Source: Eurosta solidaginis (lineage: Eukaryota; Arthropoda; Insecta; Diptera; Tephritidae). Taken from it: DNA of 64,000 nucleotides. A program made the position numbers and the translations under genes. The notes below the pieces were generated by a model that saw nothing but the letters and a program-made list of their open reading frames with translations, ran no database searches and was not told where the DNA came from. Positions within the stretch are counted from its first letter, which is position 1. Every line of letters starts with the position of its first letter. Positions 46,834 to 58,867 of this stretch are shown in pieces. Location: NCBI RefSeq assembly GCF_040869045.1, contig NC_090319.1, positions 339,740,302-339,804,301 of the forward strand, in the 5' to 3' direction.

Positions 46834-48528
46834 TTATACTCAGCTGAGCAGAGCTCACAGAGTATGTAAACTTTGTTCGCATAACAACAATCCGTAACGG
46901 CATAAACTAATCGAGATAGATATAGACTTCTGTATATCAAAATGATCTGGGCGAAAAAAGAAATTGATTTAGCCATGTCCGTCCGTCCGTCCGTCCGTCC
47001 ACAAACACGATAACTTGAGTAAATTTTGAGGTATCTTGATGAAATTCGGTATGTAGGTTCTTGGGCACCCATCTCAGATCGCTATTTAAAATGAACGAAG
47101 TCGGACTATAACCACGCCCACTTTTTCGATATCGAACATTTCGAAAAACTGAAAAAGTACGATAATTCATTACCAAAGATGGATGAAGCAATACAAATTG
47201 GTAGGTGGGTTGAGCTTATGACATAGAACGGAAAATTAGTAAAATTTTGGACAATGGGCGTGGTACCGCCCACTTTTGAAAAAAGGTAATTTGAAAGCTT
47301 TACAAGCCGTAATTTGGCAGTCGTTGAAGATAACATAATGAAATTTGGCAGGAAGGTTACTACTATTACTATATATGAGATAAATAAAAACTAGAAAAAG
47401 CGGAAGAAAAACACGCCCACTTTTTAAATAAAAAAATTTTTAAAGTCAAATTTTAACAAAATATTGATTATCTTTACAGTATATAAGTAAATTTTGTCAA
47501 CATTCAACTCCAGTAATGATATGGTGAAACAAAATAAAAACATAAAAGAAAATTTCAAAATGGGCGTGGCTCCGCCCTTTTTCATTTGTCTAGAATACGT
47601 TTAATGCCATAAGTCGAACAAAAATTAACCAATCCTTTTGAAATTTGGTAGGGGCATAGATTTTATGACGTTAACTGTTTTCTGTGAAAATGGGCGAAAT
47701 CGGTTGAAGCCACGCCCAGTTTTTATACACAATCGACCGTCTGGCCTTCCGCTCGGCCCTTAACACGATAACTTGAGTAAAAATCGATATATCTTTACTA
47801 AACTTAGTTCACGTACTTATCTGAACTCACTTTATCTTGGCACAAAAAATGGGCGAAATCCGACTATAACCACGCCCACTTTTTCGATATCGAAAATTAC
47901 GAAAAATGAAAAAAAATTCCATAATTCTATACCAAATATAAAAAAGGGATGAAACATTGTAATTCGATTGGTTTATTGACGCAAAGTATAACTTTAGAAA
48001 AAACTTTGTAAAATGGGTGTGACACCTCACATATTAAGTAGAATAAAATGAAAAAGTTCTGCAGGGCGAAATCAAAAGCCTTTGGAACCCTGACAGGAAT
48101 ACTGTTCGTGGTATTACATATATAAATAAATTAGCATTACCCGACAGATGATGTTCTGGGTCACCCTGGTCCACATTTTGGTCGATATCTCGTAAACGCC
48201 TTCACATATACAACTAAGGGTCACTCCCTTTTAAAACCCTCAGTAACACCTTTAATTTGATACCCATATCGTACAAACACATTCTAGAGTCACCCCTGTT
48301 CCACCTTAATGGCGATATCCCGAAATGGCGTCCACCTATAGAACTATGGCCCACTCCCTTTTTAAATACTCTTTAATACATTCCATTTCATACTCATCTC
48401 ATACAAACACATTCCAGGATTACCCCAGGTTCATCTTCCTAAATGGTGATTTTCCCTTATTTTGTTTCCAAAGCTCTCAGCTGAGTATGTAGTGTTCGGT
48501 TACATCCGAACTTATCCTTCCTTACTTA
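46834..48528 (+). mobile_element. HINE D
   Basis: Starts TTATACTCAGCTGAGCAGAG and ends CTCAGCTGAGTATGTAG, hairpin GTTCGGTTACATCCGAAC, CCTTCCTTACTTA. It belongs to the CAGCTGAG subterminal subtype, like HINE F. A GTCC tract is at 46977-47000, with two 128-bp type units near 48160-48410. 1.7 kb, apparently complete. Confidence 0.87.
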
Positions 48529-49461
48529 TTTAATTTAGAAATTAAATAGTTATAAAAATATTTAATGTAATACATTAAAACAAATTATATTCTTGCTAAA
48601 TTTATGTAATATAATAATGCATGATTTACATTTCTGGCAACTGAGGAATTCAATAGAAATTGTGATTTTATGAAAAATGAAATATTAACATATGCATGTA
48701 ATAAACACATACATACAAATTTACATAAGTACACACAAGTTAAATTAAAGAGTTTCCCGGAAATTTCATGACACACCCACGCATTCATGGGCAACTTAGC
48801 AATGTAGGGGTGTGTATCTGTATATATGTATGTATGTATGTACTTATGCATTAAAATATAAAGTGATCCTTTTTTGTCATAAACGTATAATAAAATAAAA
48901 TAAAAGTTGAAAATCACAGCAGTACAAAGGACAAAAGGATATAATATGAGATTTAGAATTTGTTTGCTAACGGATGATGTATGATTGTCATCGAGAAGAG
49001 CTTAAATTTATGATGGATTTGGTTATAACAAATTGCTTGTTAAATCCCTAACATATACATGCATACATACGCACACAAGCATTTGCATGTAAAAGCTAAA
49101 TTGATATATGTATAGTGAAAAATAAGAAGAAGAAAAAAAGTATTAATTGAAATGTCTTCCACTTTCGTATCTTCTACATTAGTGGTAGCCAGACAAACAG
49201 TCGAACTATGTATTAGTCGCACTCAGCGTCAAAAACCTTCATCACAAAATCGAAGACTTCTTCAAAACTCTGCAAAAGTAAACTTGAGGGGTCAGTAATT
49301 ACCACAGTTACTGAGAACATGCCTCCTTACTACACCTTTTGGAGTTTAAGTTCACAAAGTTAGAATTCAAGTTTAAAGTCTCTAATTTTTATGTGGTGAG
49401 TGGACCCACGAACTCTCACTGGGACTCTGTGGTCTACGATATATATATACATACTTAGGTA
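48529..49461. other. Spacer, no gene recognised
   Basis: AT-rich with ATGT microsatellites at 48810-48845 and 49050-49085. The minus-strand frame at 48585-48917 follows the microsatellite and is not supported. Confidence 0.45.
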
Positions 49462-49665
49462 ATGTTAAATCTATCCGTTACTCAAATTTGTCGTTTCTGT
49501 GAGCTGGAAAATGATATACCGGTTCACATTCCCTGCGAATGCCTCGTTCTGGCAAGGCAGATACTCTCCCAACTAGGTGGTGTGACTCTTAATCCCTATG
49601 TGAAATGGACCAAAAAGCCTGAAGAGTTTCGTAGATATATTAAAAGCTTCCACATGCAAAATTAG
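49462..49665 (+). pseudogene. LINE C-terminal fragment (I/LOA-like)
   Basis: The frame reads QICRFCELENDIPVHIPCEC, LVLARQILSQLGGV and PEEFRRYIKSFHMQN. This is the CR-C-E--ET--HLLCEC-AL---R---LG terminal region that follows RNase H in such LINEs. It matches the position of CRKCE in the fragment at 25909-26400. Confidence 0.72.
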
Positions 49666-49679
49666 GCTGGAAGATAGTG

Positions 49680-51180
49680 CACAATAGATCTACACAAAGG
49701 TCGCAGTGCTTCCATACATTTTCCTGAGATGTTTGCTATCGAACACTCCAAGATTCACCTCATCCTTAGAGATAACTTTAATTTTCAATTGGCTACTCAC
49801 TCCAAAGTATCACTTGTTGGCCAGAGATAATCTCCATTTGATTGCTAGGCTGACATTGTTTTTGCTTCTAATGCTGACTCCCAAATAAACGAAATTAATC
49901 ACAGACTCGATTTTGTATCCTTCAACAGGGACGTGGCTGCCAAGGCACAAGTACGCCGATTATTTCTTGGATGACAGTAAATACTTTATCTTCTCCTCAT
50001 TTACCGCAATACCCACTTTTTCTGCATTGATAAGATCCAATCAGTTTGTTAACTATGGTCTTCAGTATTTCGCACAGTACGTTGGATAGAACCGTATACG
50101 AGATAAAAAGCAGGCTGATTCCGCGGTGGTTGGAGCGGTTTTCGGGATCGCGGGACAGAGTAGACTTATGTTCCAATTTGGAGTAATGCGCTCTTACGAC
50201 CATATTTTGCATAGGAGCTGATGCTTGCACCGCACCAACTCTCCGCATCGGTGCTTGAACAGCTCGGCGGGTATTCGTTCATAATCTGGCGCCTTGTAGT
50301 TTTTAAGCTTTTTTTGCTATTTTCACTTCGTCAAAGTCGGGTGCCGGAACACGTCTTCCATCATCGGCGTTTGGGGTATCGGGTTTGTCTTCGCCCTCGC
50401 TATCCAGCAACGAGGAGAAGTGTTCCCTCCACAAATTAAGCACACTCTTACCATCCATCAGCTACCACGCTGCCATTATCATCCCTGCTGAAATCTACTC
50501 CTGTCTGGAACTTTCCGTCATCTGCCGGATTTTTTGGTAGAATTTTCGGGCATTATTCTTATCAGCCAGCATCTGAAACTCCTCGCACTCACTTCGTTCT
50601 GCCTTACGTTTTTTTCTTCTAAATAGGCGTCTCTCTTCCTTCTTCCGCACGTTGCCGCGCCCGTACGCAGCGTAGCCCTGTTAGAAGCGTCCTTTTTTTC
50701 TGGGGCAGCGCGACATTCCTCATCGTACCAGTTATTTTTGTACGCTCGCTGAAAACTTATAGTGTCAGCAGCGGCGGTACGTAATAAGAGAACAATATGA
50801 TACCACTGCTCGGTCACATCGTCAGGTTGAAGATTGCTCTCGGTGAGCAAGTATGAGAGCCTAGTGGAGTAGTCATCAGTTGTTTGTGTCGTAAGCAGCT
50901 TTTCGACGGCAAACTTTACTTGTATCATTACGCGTACTTTCTTTGCTGTACAGAGACGTGTACGTATCTTGGCTGCCACAAGGTAGTGGTCCAAGTCGAT
51001 ACTTGAAACTCGAAGAGTGCGCACATACAGTACAATAGAACTATGTCTGCCCGAGTTCGTAGGCCCTCTCTGATTAGATTAATGAGCTTGACTGACATTC
51101 TCCTTGCTGGGAGTATAAACCATTTGGCCTGTCGATGCTCTGGGAATTCTACTATTATATAATAGACAAAATATCTCAAA
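49680..51180 (-). pseudogene. RTE-like LINE relic: endonuclease end to RT, core deleted
   Basis: Read from 51180 leftward on the minus strand: SIDLDHYLVAAKIRTRLC (end of the endonuclease domain), YKNNWYDEECRAAPEK and MPENSTKKSG (linker), NRSNHRGISLLFISYTVLSN and NKLIGSYQC (start of RT). A deletion then jumps to VNEEKIKYLLSSKK, VEGYKIESVINFVYLGVSI, NNVSLAIKWRLSLAN and VNLGVFDSKHLRKMYGST (RT palm end and thumb). The catalytic YADD block is inside the deleted part. Several frameshifts are present. It is the longest LINE relic in the window. Confidence 0.83.
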
Positions 51181-51376
51181 TTAAATTAAACAAATTTTTA
51201 ATTTTTGCAGAGTTGTTGTTGCACAATTTTATAGCGCTCCTGGTAATGTGCATTATACTAACTAATACTTAATACTTTTTTAACTTCCCGATAAGCTACA
51301 AGCTTGAAACTTGGAATATAGTTCAGAACCCGATGACAATGCAATAATAAGAAAAAAAACTCCGATATGTGCGCAT

Positions 51377-52010
51377 TAGGGCGGGTCGATTTAAAAATCG
51401 CTCATTGCTCTGCGAAAATCGTATTCTAGGGATCAAAATAAGAAACTTTTCCGAATTAACCATACCTCTAAAACGAATTCTGATGTCCCCCCCTTTGGGT
51501 CGAACTTTTGGGTAGGGGCAATTTCAATTATACCTGCTGTGTCTTGTGGTGGCTTAAAAAAACAACACAAGCAATTTCACGATCTGTAATTCTGTCACAG
51601 TGATACCTTCATTTTTTAAAACGGTTGAATAAAAAACCCACATAACTATGTTTACAACATGCAAATGCATCACAGTGATGCCTTGGTTTTAAAAGGGGGT
51701 TGTAAAAACGCTAATTTCTAATAATTTTTTTAAATTTCTTTTCTATTACTAAGTTAAATTCATTTTTTCATTTACATATGTTCTGACTAAATAAATTTCT
51801 AAAGAGAAAAATAAACTCCAAAAAGAAAAAACATAGGCATTTCAAAGTGGGATTTTTAAAAATTTGCCCCTACGACCCAAAGGGGGGTACATCACAATTC
51901 GTTTTAGAGGTATGGTTCCATCGGCAAAGTTTCTTATTTTGATCCCTGGAATATGATTTTCACAGAGCAATGGGCGATTTTTTTGCCTCCCCACAAATCG
52001 ACCCGGCCTA
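51377..52010. mobile_element. Foldback hAT-like MITE, 634 bp
   Basis: The left end is TAGGGCGGGTCGATTT; the right end in reverse is TAGGCCGGGTCGATTTG. The perfect 8-bp duplication GTGCGCAT flanks it (51369-51376 and 52011-52018). The arms share 'cctctaaaacgaattctgat'-type sequence and 'gggtcgaac/gggtcgtag' near the centre. The termini resemble those of 24848-25370 but the interior is unrelated. Confidence 0.9.
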
Positions 52011-52044
52011 GTGCGCATGGATCGAAATATTTCACAAAATCGTA

Positions 52045-52255
52045 TTTGTGGTCCGATTTGGTTCATATTTGGAACGCATAATACATACAAGAATAGAAAG
52101 CGACCTATGAAAAAAATCGCCGCTAGGTGGCGCAAGGATGGAGATATTCAAAAAAATCTTATTTGTGGTCCGATTTGGCTCATATTTGGAACACATAATA
52201 CATAAATGAATAGAAAGCAGCATATGATGTCCGATTTGGCCTATATTTGGAACAA
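52045..52255 (+). repeat. Short tandem repeat, 'ggtccgatttggctcatatt' type
   Basis: The phrase starts at about 52051 and 52169 (118 bp apart), with a shorter third partial copy at 52229. Starts just right of the foldback MITE. Confidence 0.75.
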
Positions 52256-52492
52256 ATATTCAATACAGTCCGGTAGAAGTGGCATCAAAATATTTTGGAG
52301 TTGGAGGAGGGACAAGCATACGTGTCGCAGAGTCGAGTAAAGTCTTTGAAAGGATTATGTATCGAGGACTTGGATTGTAACAAATTGTCAGGAAAGAGTC
52401 CATCAGCCACTAAATGAACTAAATAGAATGAGAATTAATAGGCAATTAAATAAAGACTAAAAACTTGAAAATAAAATAATTCAAAAAATTTT

Positions 52493-52829
52493 TAGTTAAA
52501 CGGTTTTATTGAAAACAATACTTACATGAAGTAATAATAATACTAAAGGCTAGAAAATAAGTAGATAGGTCCTAGGTACTAGTCATCACACTCCTCATAA
52601 AACTAGGGATAGTCATAAGTAAGACCTACTGAACCTTAATCAGGTTATGCTACGCCTCACATTTTTAGAAATTTCACGCGCCCAATGCTTTTATTTTAAT
52701 TCTTTGATCAACCCCCTAGTTTTATGAGGAGTGTGATGACTAGTACCTAGGACCTACCTAATTATTTTATAGCTTTTAGTATTATTATTACTTCATGTAA
52801 GTATTGTTTTCAATAAAACCGTTTAACTT
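52493..52829. mobile_element. Foldback element with 115-bp arms
   Basis: The left arm (52494-52608, AGTTAAACGGTTTTATTGAA to CATAAAACTAGGG) and right arm (52714-52828) are near-perfect inverted repeats with a loop of about 105 bp. The left arm has a few changes in the 'aggctagaaaataagtagat' part. Flanked by T/A-rich runs. No coding capacity, and no target duplication could be fixed. Confidence 0.85.
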
Positions 52830-53465
52830 AAAACATTTTTTTTTTTAATTATTTTATTAACTATTCAGTTTTTGGTTGACATTGTTTATATATTTTTGAT
52901 TCTTAGGTTTTTTGTTTTTGAAGTCAACACTTTGGCTTTTGCTGTTATATGCGTTTGATCAATATTTGAAAAGGATTTTGTTTATTTATTGTTTGCGCGT
53001 ACACACCGAACGTGTTTTTAGTTGGTATTAGCTGTTTTAATTATAAAATATTAAACTATACATACATACTATACATGCACAACAATAATAACAAAAAAAG
53101 AAAAATTATATCTAATGCATTTAAAAACAATTATTATGTACTTTTGTATATATACATCCATATACATATGTATGCATGTTGTGAAAGTGATAAACATTGT
53201 GCGCCATTTTCCCCCCACTGCACAGTGGTGTGAATGTGTTAATGCCAAGTGTGGGAGGTGTAGCGAGCAACGGACGACGACAAAATAACATTTTCACACC
53301 TGAGTGCGCTCATCTGCCCAACGTCGTTTTACCATTCCAGTTGACTGCAGCTATTTGGTATTGTTGATTCTATTTCAATTGCACCAAAGGCTTTTTTCTA
53401 ATGGCGATTACAATGCGCAAATTAATAATTCATTTTTACCTATGCATTACTAAGTATACAACTTT
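52830..53465. other. Spacer, no gene recognised
   Basis: AT-rich; nothing recognised. Confidence 0.4.
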
Positions 53466-53930
53466 AAACATTTAAGATTGGTGATCGAGATAAATATAGA
53501 CTTCCATATATCAAAGCGCTGAGGATGAAAAAAGGAATTAATTCTGTCCGTCTATCTGTCTGTGCACAAGATAACTTGAGTAAATGTTGATCCAATTGAA
53601 ATTTGGTATATCTTTTTCTTGGCAATCGTCTCCTATCGCTATTTAAAATGATCAAATTTGTATGATAACCACGCCCACTTTTTACATATGTATATAACAT
53701 TTTGGAAAACACAAAAACCTTGATTAATGGGTAATTAATACACGTAGAACGTTGAAATGTGATATGGGCCATTTTTACTAGAAATATTTCTTGTTATAAG
53801 CCTAACATTTGTATCGAATTTTGTTACGAGGGATTTTTTTTTTAGGCTCTAGAAATGTCGTGTCAAGCTTGATCGGTTTCTTTTTCATCCGAATTCAAGT
53901 TAGAAAGCTACCACCCAGCCAGCATTTTTT
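53466..53930 (+). mobile_element. HINE fragment H, 5' part only
   Basis: 'gatcgagataaatatagactt', then 'ctgtccgtctatctgtctgtg' (a short degenerate GTCY tract), 'gataacttgagtaaatgttga' and 'ataaccacgcccactttt' follow in HINE order. It lacks the terminal subterminal repeat on the left and is cut at the right by the AT-rich element at 53931. Confidence 0.75.
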
Positions 53931-55108
53931 GAAAATTTTGATCAAAAAATATTTAAATATCATACCCCAAGATGATTAAAAACATTCAAATTTAAAAGCA
54001 TTTTCTGTTCGAAAATTAACGTATCGTCGGGAGAAAAATGTACCATAAATGTGATTATTCTTGAATAATAATTTAAGATTCCTATTTCGAAGCGCTTTTT
54101 ATTCATATTTGATGTCATTGTAAAATTGAGTTTTAATAGTTTTAGAGTAATATTTGACTGCTTTTCACAGTCATTTTTTGATCATATTCGTGAAGATATT
54201 TCAATCGTTTTGGTTGAGATTTTTGTATCATTTTTGAATGCCATTATAATGCAATTATTCTTCATATTTCATTCAAAATAGGATACTACAAAATAATCTT
54301 ATTTCATCAGGGGAAGAAAGCATGCGAAAGTGAGCTATTCGAACCACAGCTAACTCGCGAACAAACTTGACCGATATACAACTGCGACTACAACATCCAA
54401 CATCAGCATTATCGTATGCATCTTAAAATACGGATTTAATACGGGATGTTGAAGCCGTATCCAGGTATATCAAGATAGTTTCACTTACCTGGCGTTCAAT
54501 TAGCTCACAATCTATGTATTGTCCAATCATTATGTATTTTCTGGGAAGCTGAAGGGGAGAAATGGTTGGAGAAATCTTCGTTCACGAGCAGTATTACATT
54601 ATTTTTGTCTTGAAGAATATCTTTTGCATAAATAATAAAATTTGTATATATTTTTTCTTAGCTTCATGATTGAAAAAATATGTGTATGTGAAAAAAATAA
54701 AATTTTTAATGAAAAGTAAAATTTCAACAAGTATAAAATTCATTATTCAGTCAACAAATATATTCATAAAAGATTCAGAAGCTGAATGAAAAATGATTAT
54801 AAATTTTTGATCACCTAAAGTAAGCACATTTGATTCAAATATGATTCCAAAATGTGATTGAAAAACTATATTCAGTTTTGGATCATCAAAGGTAAACATA
54901 TTTGATTATTCTTTTTGTTGGCTTTTATGAAATATTAAAATTTAGTCATTAAAGGACTTCAAAAATGATTCCAAAAAGTGATCAAAAAATGCTTTTTGAT
55001 TGTTTCTTTTGTTCAGTTATATGATAGCTCATTATTTAGTCAGAAAGAGTAATCAAATTGTATTGATATGTAGGGAAATTCAAAATTGAATCACCTAAAT
55101 GCTGAGTG
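53931..55108. mobile_element. AT-rich MITE-like element, about 1.2 kb
   Basis: The left end 'acccagccagcatttttt' and the right end in reverse 'gcccactcagcatttagg' are similar inverted termini (CCCA--CAGCATTT). The interior is very AT-rich, with TGATCAAAAA / TTTTTGATCA and 'ttgattca' words in both orientations. Superfamily not assigned; no target duplication found. Confidence 0.5.
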
Positions 55109-55560
55109 GGCAACAGATTTTGTAATCGCTTTTATATTTACGATTAACCTCTTCGAAAGGCTGCCTAAATATTAAGCTGGTCGAAGAGGAGCCCCTGTAC
55201 TAAATTTCAAGCAAATCGCTCCATAATTATTCACTTCCCGGAGAGAAAACTTTCTCAAATATTAACTTGTTCAAAGGGGCACCCCTGTACCAATTTTCAA
55301 GCTAATCGCGACATTAATTATATTTTTTGGAATAGGTTGGTTTTTGGTCTACTTTCCGGAATGAAAACTTTGTTAAATATTAACTTGGCCATAATTGGAC
55401 TAATATTCCATGTCATTGAGGACAACATATGCTGCTTTCGATGGAGATCTATAAAATTTAACTAAGCAAAACTTTATTTATTTGCTCTTGATTCACACTT
55501 TCACGAAAACATTCATATCCCGATTTTCTGAAGATTCCATTAAGAATTTCAACCCAAAGT
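55109..55560 (+). repeat. Two degenerate copies of a 'ggcacccctgtaccaatttt' module
   Basis: Modules near 55140-55255 and 55250-55380 share 'aaatattaa-ttggtc-aa', 'cccctgtac-aa-tttcaag' and 'aatcgc'. This may be the continuation of HINE fragment H beyond the AT-rich insert. Confidence 0.5.
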
Positions 55561-55768
55561 TATATTTAATATAAACAGCTAAAGTCTGTGCGATTTTTTG
55601 AAGGATTTAAACTGTTTTTTTTTTTTTGGAAATTGACCAGAAAATTGCACAAATTGCAGATGAATTTGTTAGTATTGACTTGTAAATTATAAAAGTAACA
55701 TTTGTAATTATTTGGAGCTTTTCGGCCGATAAAATAAAGACAAAACACAAGGTTTCTCTTTTCCTCCT

Positions 55769-55803
55769 ACGCGTTTCGATGAAATTTTTTCATCTTCATC
55801 AGG
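55769..55803 (-). ncRNA. Hammerhead-like core with long stem II (activity doubtful)
   Basis: The minus strand reads CTGATGA, one extra A, then GATGAAA, a loop of about three bases, TTTCATC, then GAAACGCG. This is the hammerhead core order with a 7-bp stem II, but the extra base between core and stem departs from the strict consensus. Stems I and III were not established. Confidence 0.35.
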
Positions 55804-55959
55804 GAGAATTAAATTTATAACATTGAAACTTTCAACATCTAACACATAAATAAACAAAACTTTACATTTAATTTACTGTCTCCATTCATGTTTCCTGCTT
55901 CGTCCATTAGCTCTTCATGGATCTTGGGGGTGGGGAGGGAGGGATGGCCTGAAAGTTTA

Positions 55960-56125
55960 ATGTGGCCATATAAATCGTTCCCGAGATGGTCGGGCTAGCA
56001 CCTTAATGGTGCTGTATTACCGGAGCGTACCGGATCTGTATCCGGAAAAGGACCAACACATCGATGATACTCCGCAAAGCCTTCGGGGAGCAACCTTATC
56101 GTTACAACAACAACAACAATATCAA
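55960..56125 (+). repeat. Dispersed repeat with CAA tail, copy 2
   Basis: 'cgagatggtcgggctagcac', 'cttaatggtgctgtattacc', 'ccggaaaaggaccaacacat' and 'aagccttcggggagcaac', then (CAA)n at 56104-56119. It matches 36615-36725 in reverse. It may be a small retroposon, but I saw no Pol III boxes. Confidence 0.75.
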
Positions 56126-57049
56126 AATAAAGCTATTTATATTATAGGGAATAATTTTTTTATAAGCAACATCTCTTCGAAGCTGACGCCACTGACTGCA
56201 CGCATTAAGTATTGCGGCAAAGGGAAATAGTCTCTCCACGGCTGCTGAAGTAGGCAGAGAGGCTTGCATTTGATGTATGCTAATTTAATGGTAAGATAGC
56301 AGTGCAAGATGGCTATGTTTGGAGACTTATCGTAGCTATAAGCTATAAGTTCGTCTTCAATAGATGATTGCGTTACTTTAATCTGGAAAGAGGTTGTATC
56401 TCAAAGGGTTCTGTAGCGCAACCCTTTCAAAGGTTTCAAAATCGATAGCATTCCCTAAAACCTTCGACGAGTGTCTTTGTCGCAACGACAACAACAAAAA
56501 CATACTTCGACTTGCTGGAATGTCTCTTCTGATAGTACATATAAAAGAAAAGTCAAAAAATCTGCAACCACTTTCCTCATCTTTGTCCTCTCTTTCCGTT
56601 TCGTTGAAGCCTAATTCATTGATCACGATGCTTTCTGAAGTCGTTGATCTTAGCTACATGTTTGTTTTGAATGATTTTTCAAAAATATTTATAAAGCTTT
56701 TTAACAAAACTTCTTCCAAAAGACGCACCACTTTTTGAGATAATTCATAGTATGTGTTCCTTGCACTTTATCGTATTTCGTTGTTATCCTAGCCAGTGTC
56801 GGTAAAAGGAAGCCATACACCATAACGTTATCTTTTTGTTTGGATTTCGATCATGTACCGTATGCTTCGATACGGCCTCATATGAAATGACGTAAAAGAA
56901 TGCAAATGAATTAAAAGAATGCATATGACCTCAAGCGACTTCTCAGTTAATGATTTCAATACATGAATAACAACAAAATAGTGAATACGAAGTAAAAAAA
57001 TGAAGCCTGAATGGTGATTTCCTTTTTTAAGTCTCAATCATAGAATTAA
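56126..57049 (-). other. Spacer with unidentified, partly conserved-looking frame
   Basis: The minus-strand frame at 56378-56626 reads ICTIRRDIPASRSMFLLLSL, RQRHSSKVLGNAIDFETF and ERVALQNPLRYNLFPD. Upstream, in other frames, are MVYGFLLPTLARITTKYDKV and VVRLLEEVLLKSFINIF. The composition is protein-like and the frame changes suggest a pseudogene, perhaps of a transposase or of a host gene. I do not recognise the family. Confidence 0.35.
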
Positions 57050-58867
57050 CAAGTAAGGAAGGTTAAGTTCGGGTGTAACCGAACATTACATACTCAGTTG
57101 AGAGCTATGGTGACAACATAAGGGAAAATAACCATGTAGGAAAATGAACCGAGGGAAACCCTGGAATGTGTTTGTATGACATGTGTATCAAATGAAAGGC
57201 ATTAAAGAGTATTTTATGAGGGAGTGCACCATAGTTCTATAGGTGGACGCCATTTAGGGATATAGCCATAAAGGTGGATCAGGGTTGACCCTAGAATGCG
57301 TTTGTACGATATGGGCATCAAACGAAAGGTGTTAATGAGTATTTTAAAAGGGAGTGGGCCGTAGTTCTATAGGTGGACGCCGTTTCGAGATATCGTCATA
57401 AAGGTGGACCAGGGGTGACTCTAGAATGAGTTTGTACGATATGGGTATCAAATAAAGGTATTAATGAGAGTTTTAAAAGGGAGTGGTGGTAGTTGTATAT
57501 GTGAAGGCGTTTTCCAGATATCGACCAAAATGTGGACTAGGGTGACCCAGAACATTATCGGTTGGATACCGCTAATTTATTTATATATGTAATACCTGGC
57601 AAGATTTTAAGGGTGTTTTATTTCGCCCTGCAGAACTTTTTCATTTTCTTCTACTTAATATGGTAGGTGTCACAACCATTTTATAAAGTTTTTTCTAAAG
57701 TTATATTTCGCGTCAATAAAACAATCCAATTACCTTACCATGTTTCACCCCTTTTTTCGTATTTGGTATAGAATTATGGCATTTTTTTCATTTTTCGCAA
57801 TTTTCGATATCGAAAAAGTGGGCGTGGTCATAGTCCGATATCGTTCATTTTCATACCAAGGTAAAGTGGGTTCAGATAAGTACGTTAACTGAGTTTAGTA
57901 AAGATATATCGATTTTTGCTCAAGTTATCGTGTTAACGGCCATGCGGAAGGACAGACGGACGACTGTGTATAAAAACTGGGCGTGGCATCAACCGATTTC
58001 GCCCATTTTCACAGAAAACAGTTAAAGCCATAAAATCTATGCCCCTACCAAATTTCAAAAGGATTGGTTAATTTTTGTTCGATTTATGGCATTAAAAGTA
58101 TCCTAGACAAATTAAATGAAAAAGGGCGGAGCCACGCCCATTTTTAAATTTTCTTTTATTTTTGTATTTTGTTGCACCATATCATTACTGGAGTTGAATC
58201 TTGACATAATTTACTTATATACTGTAAAGATATTAAATTTTTTGTTAAAATTTTACTTTAAAAAAATTTTTTTTTTAAAAGTGGGCGTGGTCCTTCTCCG
58301 ATTTTGCTAATTTTTATTAAGCGTACATACAGTAATAAGGGTAACGTTCCTGCCAAATTACATCATGATATCTTCAACGACTGCCAAATTACAGCTTGCA
58401 AAAGTTTTAAATTACCTTCTTTAAAAAGTGGGCGGTGCCACGCCCATTGTCCAAAATTTTACTAATTTTATATTTTGCGTCATAAGTTCAACTCATCTAC
58501 CAAGTTTCGTCGCTTTATCTGTCTTTTGTAATGAATTATCGCACTTTTTCGATTTTTCGAAATTTTCGATATCGAAAAAGTGGGCGTGGTTATAGTCCGA
58601 TATCGTTCATTTTAAATAGTGATCTGAGATGAGTGCTCAGGAACCTACATACCAAATTTCATCAAGATACCTCAAAATTTACTCAAGTTATCGTGTTAAC
58701 GGACGGACGGACGGACGGACGGACATGGCTCAATCAAATTTTTTTTTGATCCTGATTATTTTGATATATGGAAGTCTATATCTATCTCGATTCCTTTATA
58801 TATGTACAACCAACCGTTATCCAATCAAACTTAATATACTCTGTGAGCTCTGCTCAACTGAGTATAA
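57050..58867 (-). mobile_element. HINE E
   Basis: Starts CAAGTAAGGAAGG with hairpin GTTCGGGTGTAACCGAAC at 57067-57084 and ATACTCAGTTGAG. It ends GCTCAACTGAGTATAA. Three 128-bp type units lie near 57220-57520; a GGAC tract lies near 58700-58723. 1.8 kb, apparently complete and uninterrupted, so it is a good reference copy. Confidence 0.88.
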
